A stretch of 64,000 nt of DNA from positions 62,001-126,000 of the forward strand of contig NZ_WWCT01000010.1 of NCBI RefSeq assembly GCF_009857605.1, in the 5' to 3' direction. Shown here one piece after another: positions 8,329 to 17,029 of this stretch. Source of the stretch: Duganella levis (GTDB taxonomy: Bacteria > Pseudomonadota > Gammaproteobacteria > Burkholderiales > Burkholderiaceae_D). Numbering within the stretch: the stretch's first letter is position 1; each line of letters starts with the position of its first letter. The position numbers were made by a program, and so were the translations under genes. The notes below the pieces were generated by a model, which was given only the letters and a program-made list of their open reading frames with translations, searched no databases and was not told the DNA's origin.

Positions 8329-9239
8329 CTGGCCCGCGCTCCCGCCAGCTGCAACCAGCTGCGCAAAACGCCACTCAATGGCTGCTCGATGCGCGCCTCG
8401 TAGTGGACGATGTTATGTTGACGACAGCTTGCCGCCACGCTGCCGAAGTGCGCGAGGCTTTGCTGCTTGTAGTGTTCGCGTTCGGCGTTGCTCATGCGAT
8501 GCAGGCCATCGTCGCGCTCCGGATCGCGGTAGCCGGCGCCGGATTTGAAACTGGCGTCCACCTCCGCCTGCGTGCGCAGCGTGAGCAGACGCACGTCGTG
8601 GCGCATATTCCGCAAACGAAGCAAAGCCTCGCTGAGCGGCGATGGCCAGTCGAGGAAATCGCTGGCGGCGAAGATCATGCCCGGCGCACGCGCGAAATGC
8701 AGGCTGGCGCGCAGCGTTTCAGCCGATGGCAGCTCGCCCTGCGGCGTCGCCTTGTTCAGCGCCGCCAGCACCCGCTGAAGCTGACGCGGCCCGCGCGCAG
8801 CCGGCATGTAGTCAACCTTCTCGGCGCTGCATACCACCAGCCCGAAAGCGTCACCCTGGCGTTGCGCGATGGCCGCCACACAAGCCAGCACGGTGCGCGC
8901 AAACCACAGCTTATCGATGCCATTGATCTCGCGGCTCGGCTCCGCCATCGACGCCGTGGCGTCGAGCCAAAGCCAGACTGCGACATGGCTATCACGCTCC
9001 GCCTCGCGAACAAAATAGCGGTCGGCGCGCGCCAGCAGTTTCCAGTCCACACGCCGCCATTCGTCGCCGGGGGCGTAGGCGCGGTACTCGGAGAATTCAA
9101 CACCGGCGCCGCGCTCGCGACCGATATGAATGCCATGGCCCAGACCCGCCAGCACGTGACGGATCACCAGATCCAGATCCCTGGTCTGGGCCAGCATGGC
9201 GGTCATTGCACCAGCGGGCTGTGTTGCGGTCGATTGCAT
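8325..9239 (-). CDS. DUF58 domain-containing protein
   Basis: 304 residues. The DUF58 hallmark is clear: YRAYAPGDEWRRVDWKLLAR followed by DRYFVREAERDSH. A von Willebrand-like strand with LDATASM (DxTxS) follows around residue 110. No signal peptide or membrane helix, so it should be cytoplasmic or peripheral, unlike DUF58 proteins that carry N-terminal helices. DUF58 genes almost always follow moxR genes, as here (6-bp gap), and the product is thought to be a partner or substrate adaptor of the ATPase. Confidence 0.9.
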   Translation of the reverse strand: MQSTATQPAGAMTAMLAQTRDLDLVIRHVLAGLGHGIHIGRERGAGVEFSEYRAYAPGDEWRRVDWKLLARADRYFVREAERDSHVAVWLWLDATASMAEPSREINGIDKLWFARTVLACVAAIAQRQGDAFGLVVCSAEKVDYMPAARGPRQLQRVLAALNKATPQGELPSAETLRASLHFARAPGMIFAASDFLDWPSPLSEALLRLRNMRHDVRLLTLRTQAEVDASFKSGAGYRDPERDDGLHRMSNAEREHYKQQSLAHFGSVAASCRQHNIVHYEARIEQPLSGVLRSWLQLAGARAR

Positions 9240-9245
9240 CGCAGC

Positions 9246-10247
9246 TTAGTCCGGGCGAATATGTTCGCGCAGCGCTTGCAGGATGTCGGCGATTGCCACG
9301 CCATCCGCTTCCGCTTCGAAGTTGCGCAGCACGCGGTGCGCCAGCACGGGCAGCAGCATCTCGGCGATGTCTTCGCGCGTCACGGCCAGGCGGCCTTGCA
9401 TCAGCGCGCGCGCCTTGGAGGCCAGCACCAGCGCTTGGCCGGCACGCGGCCCCGCACCCCAGGCGATATGTTTCTGCACCGCGGGTACTATGGTCAGCGC
9501 CGGGCGCGTTGCGCGCACCAGGCGCGTGGCGTACGCCAGCAGATGCTCGCCGATTTCGATATCGCGCACCAGTTGCTGAAGGCGCAGCAGCGTGGCGACG
9601 TCCATCACCGGATCGGCGTCTTTCAGGCCGGCGTGGGTGGTGGCCGACACCATCGCGATTTCCTCGGCCTCGGTCGGATACACCACATCGATGCGCAGCA
9701 GGAAGCGATCCAGCTGCGCTTCCGGCAGCGGATAGGTGCCGGCCTGCTCGATCGGATTCTGCGTCGCCAGCACGAAGAACGGCTTGGGCAACTTGTGCGT
9801 CTGGCCGGCGAAGGTGACTGAACGTTCCTGCATCGCCTCCAGCAAAGCCGATTGCGTCTTCGGCGGCGCGCGGTTGATTTCATCGGCCAGCAGCACCTGC
9901 GTGAACACCGGCCCTTGCTGGAAGCGGAATTCGCGCTTGCGCGTCGCATGGTCTTCTTCCAGGATCTCGGTGCCGACGATATCCGACGGCATCAGGTCCG
10001 GCGTGAACTGCACGCGATGGAAGTCCAGCTCCGTCGCCTGCGACAGCGACTTGACCAGCAGCGTCTTGCCCAGTCCCGGCACGCCCTCCACCAGCGCATG
10101 GCCGCCGGCCAGCAGACAGATGATCAGCGAATCGATCACGTTTTCCTGGCCGATGATCACGCGCGCCATGCTGGCCTTGAGCGCCTTCACCTTGGCGGTC
10201 AGCGCGCCGATTTCATTTTCGCTCCAGGCGATTGCACCATCAGCCAT
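9246..10247 (-). CDS. MoxR-family AAA+ ATPase
   Basis: 333 residues from ATG 10247, five bases after the stop of the DUF4159 gene; GGAG lies 10 bases upstream. Walker A is EGVPGLGKT, Walker B is LLADEINRAPPKTQSALLEAM, and the sensor region is FVLATQNPIEQAGTYPLPEA, all diagnostic of MoxR ATPases. The C-terminal lid (HIAWGAGPRAGQALVLASKA) is also typical. These ATPases act as chaperone-like remodellers for metalloenzyme maturation or envelope complexes. Its position among DUF58, BatA-like and peptidase-like genes suggests it drives assembly or activation of the TldD/TldE-like peptidases or of the membrane complex; that is inference. Confidence 0.95.
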   Translation of the reverse strand: MADGAIAWSENEIGALTAKVKALKASMARVIIGQENVIDSLIICLLAGGHALVEGVPGLGKTLLVKSLSQATELDFHRVQFTPDLMPSDIVGTEILEEDHATRKREFRFQQGPVFTQVLLADEINRAPPKTQSALLEAMQERSVTFAGQTHKLPKPFFVLATQNPIEQAGTYPLPEAQLDRFLLRIDVVYPTEAEEIAMVSATTHAGLKDADPVMDVATLLRLQQLVRDIEIGEHLLAYATRLVRATRPALTIVPAVQKHIAWGAGPRAGQALVLASKARALMQGRLAVTREDIAEMLLPVLAHRVLRNFEAEADGVAIADILQALREHIRPD

Positions 10248-10252
10248 AATAA

Positions 10253-10876
10253 CTACGCTCCCAACGCATATTGAATGATATTGACCGCAAAGCGGGTATT
10301 GTCGACCGCGAGGAATCGCTTGTTGCGGAAGTCGTAATCCCACTCGCAGCCGTAGTCCTTGTTGCTGTACAAAAGCCGCACGCGGCCTCCGACCTCAATC
10401 GCCTTCAGATAGTCGTGTACCAGATCGTCGCCCCAGCCGTTCAGCTCCACGCCGGTATTCGGCGGGCCATCTTCAAACTTGAAGAAGCTCGAATAGATCG
10501 GATGATTGTTTGGGATCTTGTGCAGCGCCTTGGCCCCGAAGATACGGCCGATTTCAGCCTCGAACGATTTCGCAAACAGCCCGTCGATATCGTGGTTGCA
10601 GTCGTCCACGAACAGAAAGCCGCCGCCCTTGATGTAGCGCTCCAGGTTCTTGCGTTCGGCCGCCGTGAACTGCACCAGCTTGTGTCCGGCGAAATAGCAG
10701 AACGGCGCCTCCAGCATCTTCGGATCGGACAGCGCAACAATGCGCTCAACGGGATCGACCCGCAAAGTGGTGTACTCCACCAGCGAGTTAAGCACATTGC
10801 TGGGCATGCGAACATCCACATCCCAATCACCCGACTCGTAAGTCAGGCGCGTGAAATAAAAATCGTACGAGGCCAC
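10253..10876 (-). CDS. DUF4159 domain-containing protein
   Basis: 207 residues starting at GTG 10876. TAAGGAC, which overlaps the stop codon of the upstream gene, serves as ribosome-binding site. The sequence fits DUF4159: FYFTRLTYESGDWDVD at the start, the GATase-like central block ERYIKGGGFLFVDDCNHD, then the PNNHPIYSSFF region. No signal peptide is visible, whereas many DUF4159 proteins are exported or fused to membrane domains. DUF4159 genes commonly sit in MoxR/DUF58/BatA clusters. The function is unknown. Confidence 0.9.
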   Translation of the reverse strand: MASYDFYFTRLTYESGDWDVDVRMPSNVLNSLVEYTTLRVDPVERIVALSDPKMLEAPFCYFAGHKLVQFTAAERKNLERYIKGGGFLFVDDCNHDIDGLFAKSFEAEIGRIFGAKALHKIPNNHPIYSSFFKFEDGPPNTGVELNGWGDDLVHDYLKAIEVGGRVRLLYSNKDYGCEWDYDFRNKRFLAVDNTRFAVNIIQYALGA

Positions 10877-10884
10877 AGCCGTCC

Positions 10885-12222
10885 TTACACCGCGTCCGAC
10901 AAGGACGTGAAGTTAAAGTCGCGCACCTTCATCGGCGGAATCAGCATCTGATAGCGCACCTCGTCGCCGCCGATCACCACCGGCTTGCCCAGTTCATCGA
11001 TATTGTTCAGCATTGATACCGGGCTTTCGTTGAAGCGGAAGTTCTTCACCGGATGCTTGATCTTGCCATTCTCGATGTAGAACGTGCCGTCGCGCGTCAA
11101 GCCGGTCAGCAGCAGCGACTGCGGATCGACCATGCGGATATACCAGGAGCGGGTGACCAGAATGCCCTTCTTGGTCGATGCAATCAGCTCCTCGGTCGAT
11201 TTGCCGCCGCCGGCCATGATCATGTTGCCATGACGACCGGTGGCTCGCTGGCCCTGTTTCTCGGCCCAGTAGCGCGTGTAGTCCAGCGAGGCGATCTTGC
11301 CGCCCTTGACCACGTCCGCGCGCTCGCGCGCCAGCATGGCCTGGCCATCCCACGGCAGCACCGGGACGTCCGGATTCCACGGATCGGCCCAGATATTGAC
11401 CTGCTCATCGAACAGCTTCTCGCCGAGGCGATTGCCGCCGCCCTTCTTCGACAGGAAGCTGCGGCCTTCGTCGGCCTGGCGCGCATCGAAGGCGCCGAAC
11501 ATGCGGCCGATGATTTCCGACGTCGCCGCTGGCTCCAGGATCACCGTGTAGCGGCCCGGCTCCAGCGCTTTCGCATCGACCGATTTCAGCGCCTTCTCGA
11601 TGGCGATCTCGGAAGCTTCGCGCACGTCAAATTTGCGCGCGTCGTTGGCGGAGCGCGTCACCCAACCGGAGCCGCGGCCATCTTCGGTGCGCGTGGTGAC
11701 GGTGAAGCCGAGGTTACTCAAGGTCTGGTAGCCGAACACGCCATTCGAGTTGGCCACCGTTTCAAAGCCGTTGGTATCGCTGAAGAAGCCCGCCGCCACC
11801 AGCCCGTGCTTGCGCGCCGAGTTGATGCTCAGCGACGCTACTTCGGCGCGGTACTCCGGATCGATGGCCGCAGTGGCCTCGCTGAAGGTGGCCGACGATT
11901 TGTAATCCTGCTTTTTCACCGCCGGCTGGAACTCCGGATTTTCCGGCGCCAGGCGCGCCACATCTTCGGCACGGCGGATCACCTTCTCCAGCGATTTTTC
12001 GTCAAACTCGTTGATGGAGGCAGTACCCTGGCGCTTGCCGAAAGCGACGCTCACCGTCAGTTGCGTGTTCTCCGCCAGGCCAGCCGTCGACACCGCATTG
12101 CGCGCATAGCGGATATTGCCGTTGCGCGTGCCGCTGATCTGCACCCGGCACTCGTCCGCCTTGGACAGCGACATCAGCTTGTCGCAAACGCGTTTTGCTT
12201 CTTCCTGATTCAGCATCTTCAT
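10885..12222 (-). CDS. TldE/PmbA-like peptidase subunit, copy B
   Basis: 445 residues, no signal peptide. It belongs to the TldD/PmbA family (GNIRYARNAVSTAGLAENTQ at the N-terminus, ILEPAATSEIIGRMFGAFDA in the middle) but lacks the HExxxH zinc motif, as expected for the TldE (PmbA) half of the heterodimer. In E. coli, TldD/TldE cleaves unfolded or modified peptides such as microcin B17 precursor; TldE supports the catalytic TldD. The gene lies 3 bp downstream of TldD-like copy B. Copy A (13866-15203) has exactly the same length and very similar sequence, especially the C-terminus KVRDFNFTSLSDAV, pointing to duplication of a whole pair. Confidence 0.9.
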   Translation of the reverse strand: MKMLNQEEAKRVCDKLMSLSKADECRVQISGTRNGNIRYARNAVSTAGLAENTQLTVSVAFGKRQGTASINEFDEKSLEKVIRRAEDVARLAPENPEFQPAVKKQDYKSSATFSEATAAIDPEYRAEVASLSINSARKHGLVAAGFFSDTNGFETVANSNGVFGYQTLSNLGFTVTTRTEDGRGSGWVTRSANDARKFDVREASEIAIEKALKSVDAKALEPGRYTVILEPAATSEIIGRMFGAFDARQADEGRSFLSKKGGGNRLGEKLFDEQVNIWADPWNPDVPVLPWDGQAMLARERADVVKGGKIASLDYTRYWAEKQGQRATGRHGNMIMAGGGKSTEELIASTKKGILVTRSWYIRMVDPQSLLLTGLTRDGTFYIENGKIKHPVKNFRFNESPVSMLNNIDELGKPVVIGGDEVRYQMLIPPMKVRDFNFTSLSDAV

Positions 12223-12225
12223 CTG

Positions 12226-13863
12226 TTATCCAATCTTGCGAGCGGTGTTGATTACGTTGATGCCGTTGAAGCGCGTCGTTGGCGAACCATGCGACACGGC
12301 GCTCACCTGGCTAGGCTGGCCTTTACCGTCGAAGAACGAGCCGCCCATGCGCCAGTCGCGTTCATCGCACAGCGCGGTGCAGGCGTTCCAGAACTCCTGC
12401 GTGTTCGACTGGTAGGCCACGTCTTCCAGCTGGTTGCCGATCTTGCCGTTCTTGATTTCGAAGTACAGCTGGCCGCCAAACTGGAAGTTGTAGCGCTGCT
12501 GGTCGATCGAATACGAACCGCGCCCCAGGATGTAGATACCTTTCTTGACATCCTTGACCATCTCGTCCGGCGTCAGCTGCTTCTTGCCCGCTTCCAGCGA
12601 TACGTTGGGCATGCGCTGAAACTGCACGCTGCTCCAGCTGTCTGCATACGAGCAGCCCTGCGATTCCTTCTCGCCGATGATGGCCGCCTGGTCGCGCGTG
12701 GCCTGGTAGTTGACCAGGATGCCGTTGCGGATCAAGTCCCAGCGCTTGGAAGCAACGCCTTCATCGTCATACCCCACAAGGCCCAGCGAAGCCGGTGTGG
12801 TCTTGTCGGCGACGATGTTCACCAGCTCCGAGCCATACTTGAAATTCTTCGACTTCCACTTGTCCAGCGTGGCGAAGCTGGTGCCGGCATAATTGGCCTC
12901 GTAGCCCAGCACGCGATCCAGCTCGGTGGCGTGGCCGACCGACTCGTGAATGGTCAGGAACAGGTGTTCCGGCGACAGCACCAGATCGTACTTGCCCGGA
13001 TCGACCGTCTTCGCGGTCAACTTCTCGCGTGCCTGGCGGCCCGCCGCGCGCGCATCTTCAATCAGATCGTAAGCGCCCTTGTACAGCGTGGTGACGCCGC
13101 CGGCAGCCTTGACGCGGTTCTCCGCTTTGCAGTCGAAGAATTCAAAGCCCATGCTGGCCGGCGACGACAGGCCGTCGCGGGTGCGGAACTTGCCGCTGGC
13201 CTTATCGACAGCGGTGGCGGTGAACGGCGACCACAGACGATGGATGTCCTGGTCGATATACGAACCGTCGGTAGAAGCAAAATACTTCTGCTGGTTCACC
13301 TGGAACAGGTTGGCCGCCATGAAGCTGGCGCCGGCATCCAGCCCGGCCTTGTTCGCGGCCAGCAGCATGTCCGCCTTGTCCTTGATCGGCACTGCGCGCC
13401 AGTCCTTCTTGAACGGCGTGGCCCAAGCCACTTCGCCCACGCCTTTGACCGGCGCCAGCACCACCGGCTCGGTTTGCAGCTTGGCGTTGGCCTTGGCGAT
13501 GGCGACCGCCTGGCGCGCCGCATCGGCCACCGAGTCCAGCGTCATCACGTTGGTCGAGCAGAAGCCATAAGCGCCGCCGGCAATCACACGCACGCCGACA
13601 CCAGATGATTCGGTGTTGACGATGTTTTCCACGTTCAGGTCACGCGTGGTGATGAACTGGTTCAGATAGCGGCCGATGCGCACGTCGCAGTACGAGGCAC
13701 CGGCCTTGGTCGCGGCGTTCATTGCGGCGTCGGCCAGCGATTTCTTGAACTGCACCGCCATGGGGTTGAGCAGCTCCTCGGCTGCAATCGCGTTACCGAA
13801 GACCGGCACCAGCAGGCTGCCGCCAGCGACGGCGCCCACTTTTAAGAATGAACGTCGCTCCAT
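12226..13863 (-). CDS. TldD-like zinc metallopeptidase with twin-arginine signal, copy B
   Basis: 545 residues. The N-terminus MERRSFLKVGAVAGGSLL has a twin-arginine consensus (RRSFLKV), a hydrophobic stretch and a likely AxA cleavage site near residue 28, so export by Tat is predicted. The zinc motif HExxxH is present at residues 306-311 (HESVGH). In E. coli TldD a third zinc ligand is a cysteine in a C-terminal CGKxGQ motif. Here the matching stretch reads FFDGKGQ (about 510-516) with no cysteine; the nearest cysteines are C495 and C499. Canonical TldD is cytosolic, so this is a divergent subfamily. It starts two bases after the preceding TldE-like gene, with no clear ribosome-binding site, so translational coupling is likely. 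Confidence 0.88.
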   Translation of the reverse strand: MERRSFLKVGAVAGGSLLVPVFGNAIAAEELLNPMAVQFKKSLADAAMNAATKAGASYCDVRIGRYLNQFITTRDLNVENIVNTESSGVGVRVIAGGAYGFCSTNVMTLDSVADAARQAVAIAKANAKLQTEPVVLAPVKGVGEVAWATPFKKDWRAVPIKDKADMLLAANKAGLDAGASFMAANLFQVNQQKYFASTDGSYIDQDIHRLWSPFTATAVDKASGKFRTRDGLSSPASMGFEFFDCKAENRVKAAGGVTTLYKGAYDLIEDARAAGRQAREKLTAKTVDPGKYDLVLSPEHLFLTIHESVGHATELDRVLGYEANYAGTSFATLDKWKSKNFKYGSELVNIVADKTTPASLGLVGYDDEGVASKRWDLIRNGILVNYQATRDQAAIIGEKESQGCSYADSWSSVQFQRMPNVSLEAGKKQLTPDEMVKDVKKGIYILGRGSYSIDQQRYNFQFGGQLYFEIKNGKIGNQLEDVAYQSNTQEFWNACTALCDERDWRMGGSFFDGKGQPSQVSAVSHGSPTTRFNGINVINTARKIG

Positions 13864-13865
13864 GA

Positions 13866-15203
13866 TTACACCGCGTCCGACAAGGAAGTGAAGTTGAAGT
13901 CGCGGACCTTCATGGCCGGAATCAGCAACTGGTACTGCGACTCATCGCCCGACAGAATCTCCGGCTTGCCGATTTCGTCGATATTGTTCAGCATCGATAC
14001 CGGGCTTTCATTGAAGCGGAAGTTCTTGATCGGATGCTTGATCTTACCGTTCTCAATGTAGAAGGTGCCGTCGCGCGTCAGGCCGGTCAGCAGCACCGAC
14101 TGCGGGTCCACCATGCGGATATACCAGGTACGCGTGACCAGGATGCCCTTCTTGGTATTGGCGATCAGCTCTTCGGTCGACTTGTTGGTGCCGGCCATGA
14201 TGATATTGCCCGGCGTGCCGATGGCGCGCTTGCCCTGCTTCTTGGCCCAGTACTGCGAGTAATCCAGATTGGCGATGCGGCCGTTCTTGATGATGTCCTG
14301 GCGTTCGCGCGCCAGCATGCTACCGGTATCCCAAGGCAGTACGGCGACATCCTTGTCCCACGGGTCGGCCCACACATTGACCTGCTCATCGAACAGCTTT
14401 TCGCCCATACGATTGCCGCCGCCTTTTTTCGACAGGAAGCTGCGGCCCTCGTCGGCCGAACGCGCGCTGAAGGAATTGAACATATACGCCAGCACGTCGG
14501 AGGTGGCGGCCGGCTCCAGGATCACCGTATAGCGACCCGGTTCCAGCGCCTTGGCATCGACCGACCGCAAAGCCTTCTCGATGGCGACATCCGACGCGGC
14601 GCGCGCATCGAACTTGCTGGCATCGCCGACGCTGCGCTTGACCCAGCCGGAACCACGGCCGTCTTCGGTGCGCACCGTCAGCGTAAAGTCCAGGCCCGTA
14701 TCGGTCTGGTAGCCGAACACGCCGTTGGAGTTGGCAATGGAAGTGAACTGCGTGCCGTCAGTGAAGAAGCCTGCCGCCACCAGCTTGTTCTTGCGCGAGT
14801 TCTCGATGCTGTAAGCCGCCACCTGCGCGCGGAATTCAGGATCGATGTCGGCGGTCTTCTGGAAGAAGGTCTGCGACGCCTTGTACTCTTGCTTGGTCGG
14901 CGTCGGCATGAACTCCGGATTTTCCGGCGCCAGGCGCGCAAGGTCTTCCGCGCGGCGCACGGCTTTTTCCAGCGACTTGTCGTCGAACTCATTGACGGAA
15001 GCCGTGCCCTGTTTTTTGCCGAAGGCGACTGACACCACCAGCTGCGTGTCTTCAATCAGGCCGGCGGTGGAGACGGCGTTGCGCGCATAGCGGATATTGC
15101 CCTTGCGGCTGCCGTTGATGGTGACCTCGCACTGGTCGGCCTTGGTCAGCGACAGCAGTTTGTCGCTGATACGCTTGGTCTCTTCTTGACTCAGGAATTT
15201 CAT
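13866..15203 (-). CDS. TldE/PmbA-like peptidase subunit, copy A
   Basis: 445 residues, cytosolic-type N-terminus (MKFLSQEETKRISDKLLSL), no zinc motif. Paralogue of copy B over its full length: both keep DPWxxDVxVLPWD, GDxVLLTGLTRDGTFY-type and KVRDFNFTSLSDAV segments. A GGAGAGAG ribosome-binding site precedes ATG 15203. The gene sits 18 bp downstream of TldD-like copy A and should form a heterodimer with it, as in E. coli TldD/TldE. If the dimer acts outside the cytoplasm, this subunit would have to travel with its Tat-targeted partner; that is inference. Confidence 0.9.
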   Translation of the reverse strand: MKFLSQEETKRISDKLLSLTKADQCEVTINGSRKGNIRYARNAVSTAGLIEDTQLVVSVAFGKKQGTASVNEFDDKSLEKAVRRAEDLARLAPENPEFMPTPTKQEYKASQTFFQKTADIDPEFRAQVAAYSIENSRKNKLVAAGFFTDGTQFTSIANSNGVFGYQTDTGLDFTLTVRTEDGRGSGWVKRSVGDASKFDARAASDVAIEKALRSVDAKALEPGRYTVILEPAATSDVLAYMFNSFSARSADEGRSFLSKKGGGNRMGEKLFDEQVNVWADPWDKDVAVLPWDTGSMLARERQDIIKNGRIANLDYSQYWAKKQGKRAIGTPGNIIMAGTNKSTEELIANTKKGILVTRTWYIRMVDPQSVLLTGLTRDGTFYIENGKIKHPIKNFRFNESPVSMLNNIDEIGKPEILSGDESQYQLLIPAMKVRDFNFTSLSDAV

Positions 15204-15221
15204 CTTGTCTCTCTCCAGGAC

Positions 15222-16859
15222 TTAGCCGATCTTGCGGGCGGTGTTGATCACGTTGATGCCGTTGAAGCGCGTGGTCGCCGCGCCGTGCGACACGATGGAC
15301 ACTTGCGGTGGCTGGCCCTTGCCGTCGAAGAAGGAACCGCCCATGCGCCAATCGCGCTCGTCGCAGATGCCCACGCAGGCGTTCCAGAACTCCTGGGTGT
15401 TGGACTGGTAGGCCACGTCTTCCAGCTGCTGTCCGATCTTGCCGTTCTTGATTTCGTAGAACAGCTGGCCGCCAAACTGGAAGTTGTAGCGCTGCTGGTC
15501 GATCGAGAACGAGCCGTCGCCGACGATGTAGATGCCCTTCTTGACGTCCTTGATCATTTCGTCCGGCGTCTGCTTCTTGGCGCCGGCCTTGAGCGAGACG
15601 TTCGGCATGCGCTGGAACTGCACATTGGCCCAGTTGTCCGCATACGAACAGCCGTGCGATTCCTTCTCGCCGATGATGTGGGCCTGGTCGCGCGTGGCCT
15701 GATAGTTGACCAGGATACCGTCCTTGATGATGTCCCAGTTCTTGCACTTGACGCCTTCGTCGTCATAGCCGACCGCGCCCAGCGAATCTGGCGTGGTCTT
15801 GTCGGCCACGATGTTGACCAGGTCCGAACCGTATTTGAATTTCTTCGACTGCCATTTGTCCAGCGTGGCGAAGCTGGTACCGGCGTAATTGGCCTCGTAG
15901 CCCAGCACGCGATCCAGTTCGGTCGGGTGGCCGACGGATTCGTGAATGGTCAGCCACAGGTGTTCCGGCGACAGCACCAGATCGTACTTGCCCGGTTCGA
16001 CCGACTTGGCTTTCAGCTTGGCCTTTGCCTGCTTGCCGGCCAGGCGCGCATCTTCGATGATGTCGTAGGACTTGGTGTACAGCGTGGTCACGCCGCCCGC
16101 CGCTTGCAGCTTGTGCTCGGGCCGCGCGTCCAGGTATTCGTAGCCCATGCCAACCGGTGCCGACAGGCCCTGGCGCGAACGGAACTTGTTCTCTTTCTGA
16201 TCGACGGCGGTGGCGAAGAACGGCACCCACAAACGGTGCACGTCCTGGTCGATGTAGGAGCCGTCGGTCGATGCGAAGTACTTCTGCTGGTTCACCTGGA
16301 ACAGCAAGGACTGCATGAAGCTGGCGCCGCCGTCCATGCCGGCCTTGTTGGCGGCGATCAGCAGCTCGGCCTTTTCCTTGATCGGCACCGTGCGCCAGTC
16401 CTTGGTGATCGGCGTGGCCCACGCCACTTCGCCCACGCCTTTTACCGGCGCCAGGATCAGCGGTTCGGTTTGCAGTTTGGCGTTGGCCTTGGCGATGGCG
16501 ACCGCCTGGCGCGCGGCGGCTGCCACGCCGTCCGGCGTCATGTCGTTGGTGGCGGCAAAGCCGTAGGCGCCGCCGGAGATCACGCGCACGCCGACGCCGG
16601 CCGATTCGGTGTTGGTGACGTTTTCCACGTTCAGGTCACGCGTGGTGATGAACTGATTCAGGTAGCGGCCCACGCGCACGTCGCAGTAGGAAGCGCCGGC
16701 CTGAGTGGCGGCCGTCATCGCGGTGTCGGCCAGGGCTTTTTTGAACTTCACATCCACTTGCGTCAGCAGTTCTTCTGCAGCGATGGCGCGGCCAAAGGAG
16801 GGCAACAGCATCGTGCCCAGCGCCAGACTACTGATATTGAGGAAAGCACGTCGTTCCAT
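15222..16859 (-). CDS. TldD-like zinc metallopeptidase with twin-arginine signal, copy A
   Basis: 545 residues from ATG 16859, preceded by GGAG seven bases upstream. The N-terminus MERRAFLNISSLALGTMLL carries RRAFLN, a twin-arginine motif slightly weaker than in copy B, followed by a hydrophobic core and AIAAEE. Zinc motif HESVGH occurs at the same position as in copy B, and the C-terminal FFDGKGQ again lacks the cysteine ligand of E. coli TldD. It is the first gene of the ten- to eleven-gene operon, so its promoter should lie in 16860-17182. Substrate unknown; by family, unfolded or post-translationally modified peptides. Confidence 0.88.
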   Translation of the reverse strand: MERRAFLNISSLALGTMLLPSFGRAIAAEELLTQVDVKFKKALADTAMTAATQAGASYCDVRVGRYLNQFITTRDLNVENVTNTESAGVGVRVISGGAYGFAATNDMTPDGVAAAARQAVAIAKANAKLQTEPLILAPVKGVGEVAWATPITKDWRTVPIKEKAELLIAANKAGMDGGASFMQSLLFQVNQQKYFASTDGSYIDQDVHRLWVPFFATAVDQKENKFRSRQGLSAPVGMGYEYLDARPEHKLQAAGGVTTLYTKSYDIIEDARLAGKQAKAKLKAKSVEPGKYDLVLSPEHLWLTIHESVGHPTELDRVLGYEANYAGTSFATLDKWQSKKFKYGSDLVNIVADKTTPDSLGAVGYDDEGVKCKNWDIIKDGILVNYQATRDQAHIIGEKESHGCSYADNWANVQFQRMPNVSLKAGAKKQTPDEMIKDVKKGIYIVGDGSFSIDQQRYNFQFGGQLFYEIKNGKIGQQLEDVAYQSNTQEFWNACVGICDERDWRMGGSFFDGKGQPPQVSIVSHGAATTRFNGINVINTARKIG

Positions 16860-16894
16860 AGTATCTCCAACATTGTTGTGGGCCAGCCGCCCAT

Positions 16895-16933
16895 TTGGCA
16901 AAATATCCGTCGCCTGTTCTAGTGATTTGCCAA
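16895..16933. promoter_or_regulatory. 8-bp inverted repeat upstream of the tldD-like operon
   Basis: TTGGCAAA at 16895-16902 and TTTGCCAA at 16926-16933 are exact reverse complements with a 23-bp spacer. They lie 36-74 bases upstream of the first TldD-like start codon. A TAATAT hexamer on the minus strand (16934-16939 region) could be a -10 element beside the outer arm, although no good -35 is seen. Position and symmetry fit a repressor or activator site for the operon. Confidence 0.45.
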
Positions 16934-17029
16934 TATTAGCGGCGGATTAAGAACACGGATTGCAAAATGTATGCCATCGACAAGTGTTGTGCAAGTGTCT
17001 GTTTTATTAGTGTGGCATGTTTGATGAAG

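Noticed and set aside
11053-13608. Long plus-strand open frame across the TldD/TldE-like genes
   Set aside because: Shadow of two real minus-strand genes; similar shadows occur over each paralogue, as expected from shared sequence.
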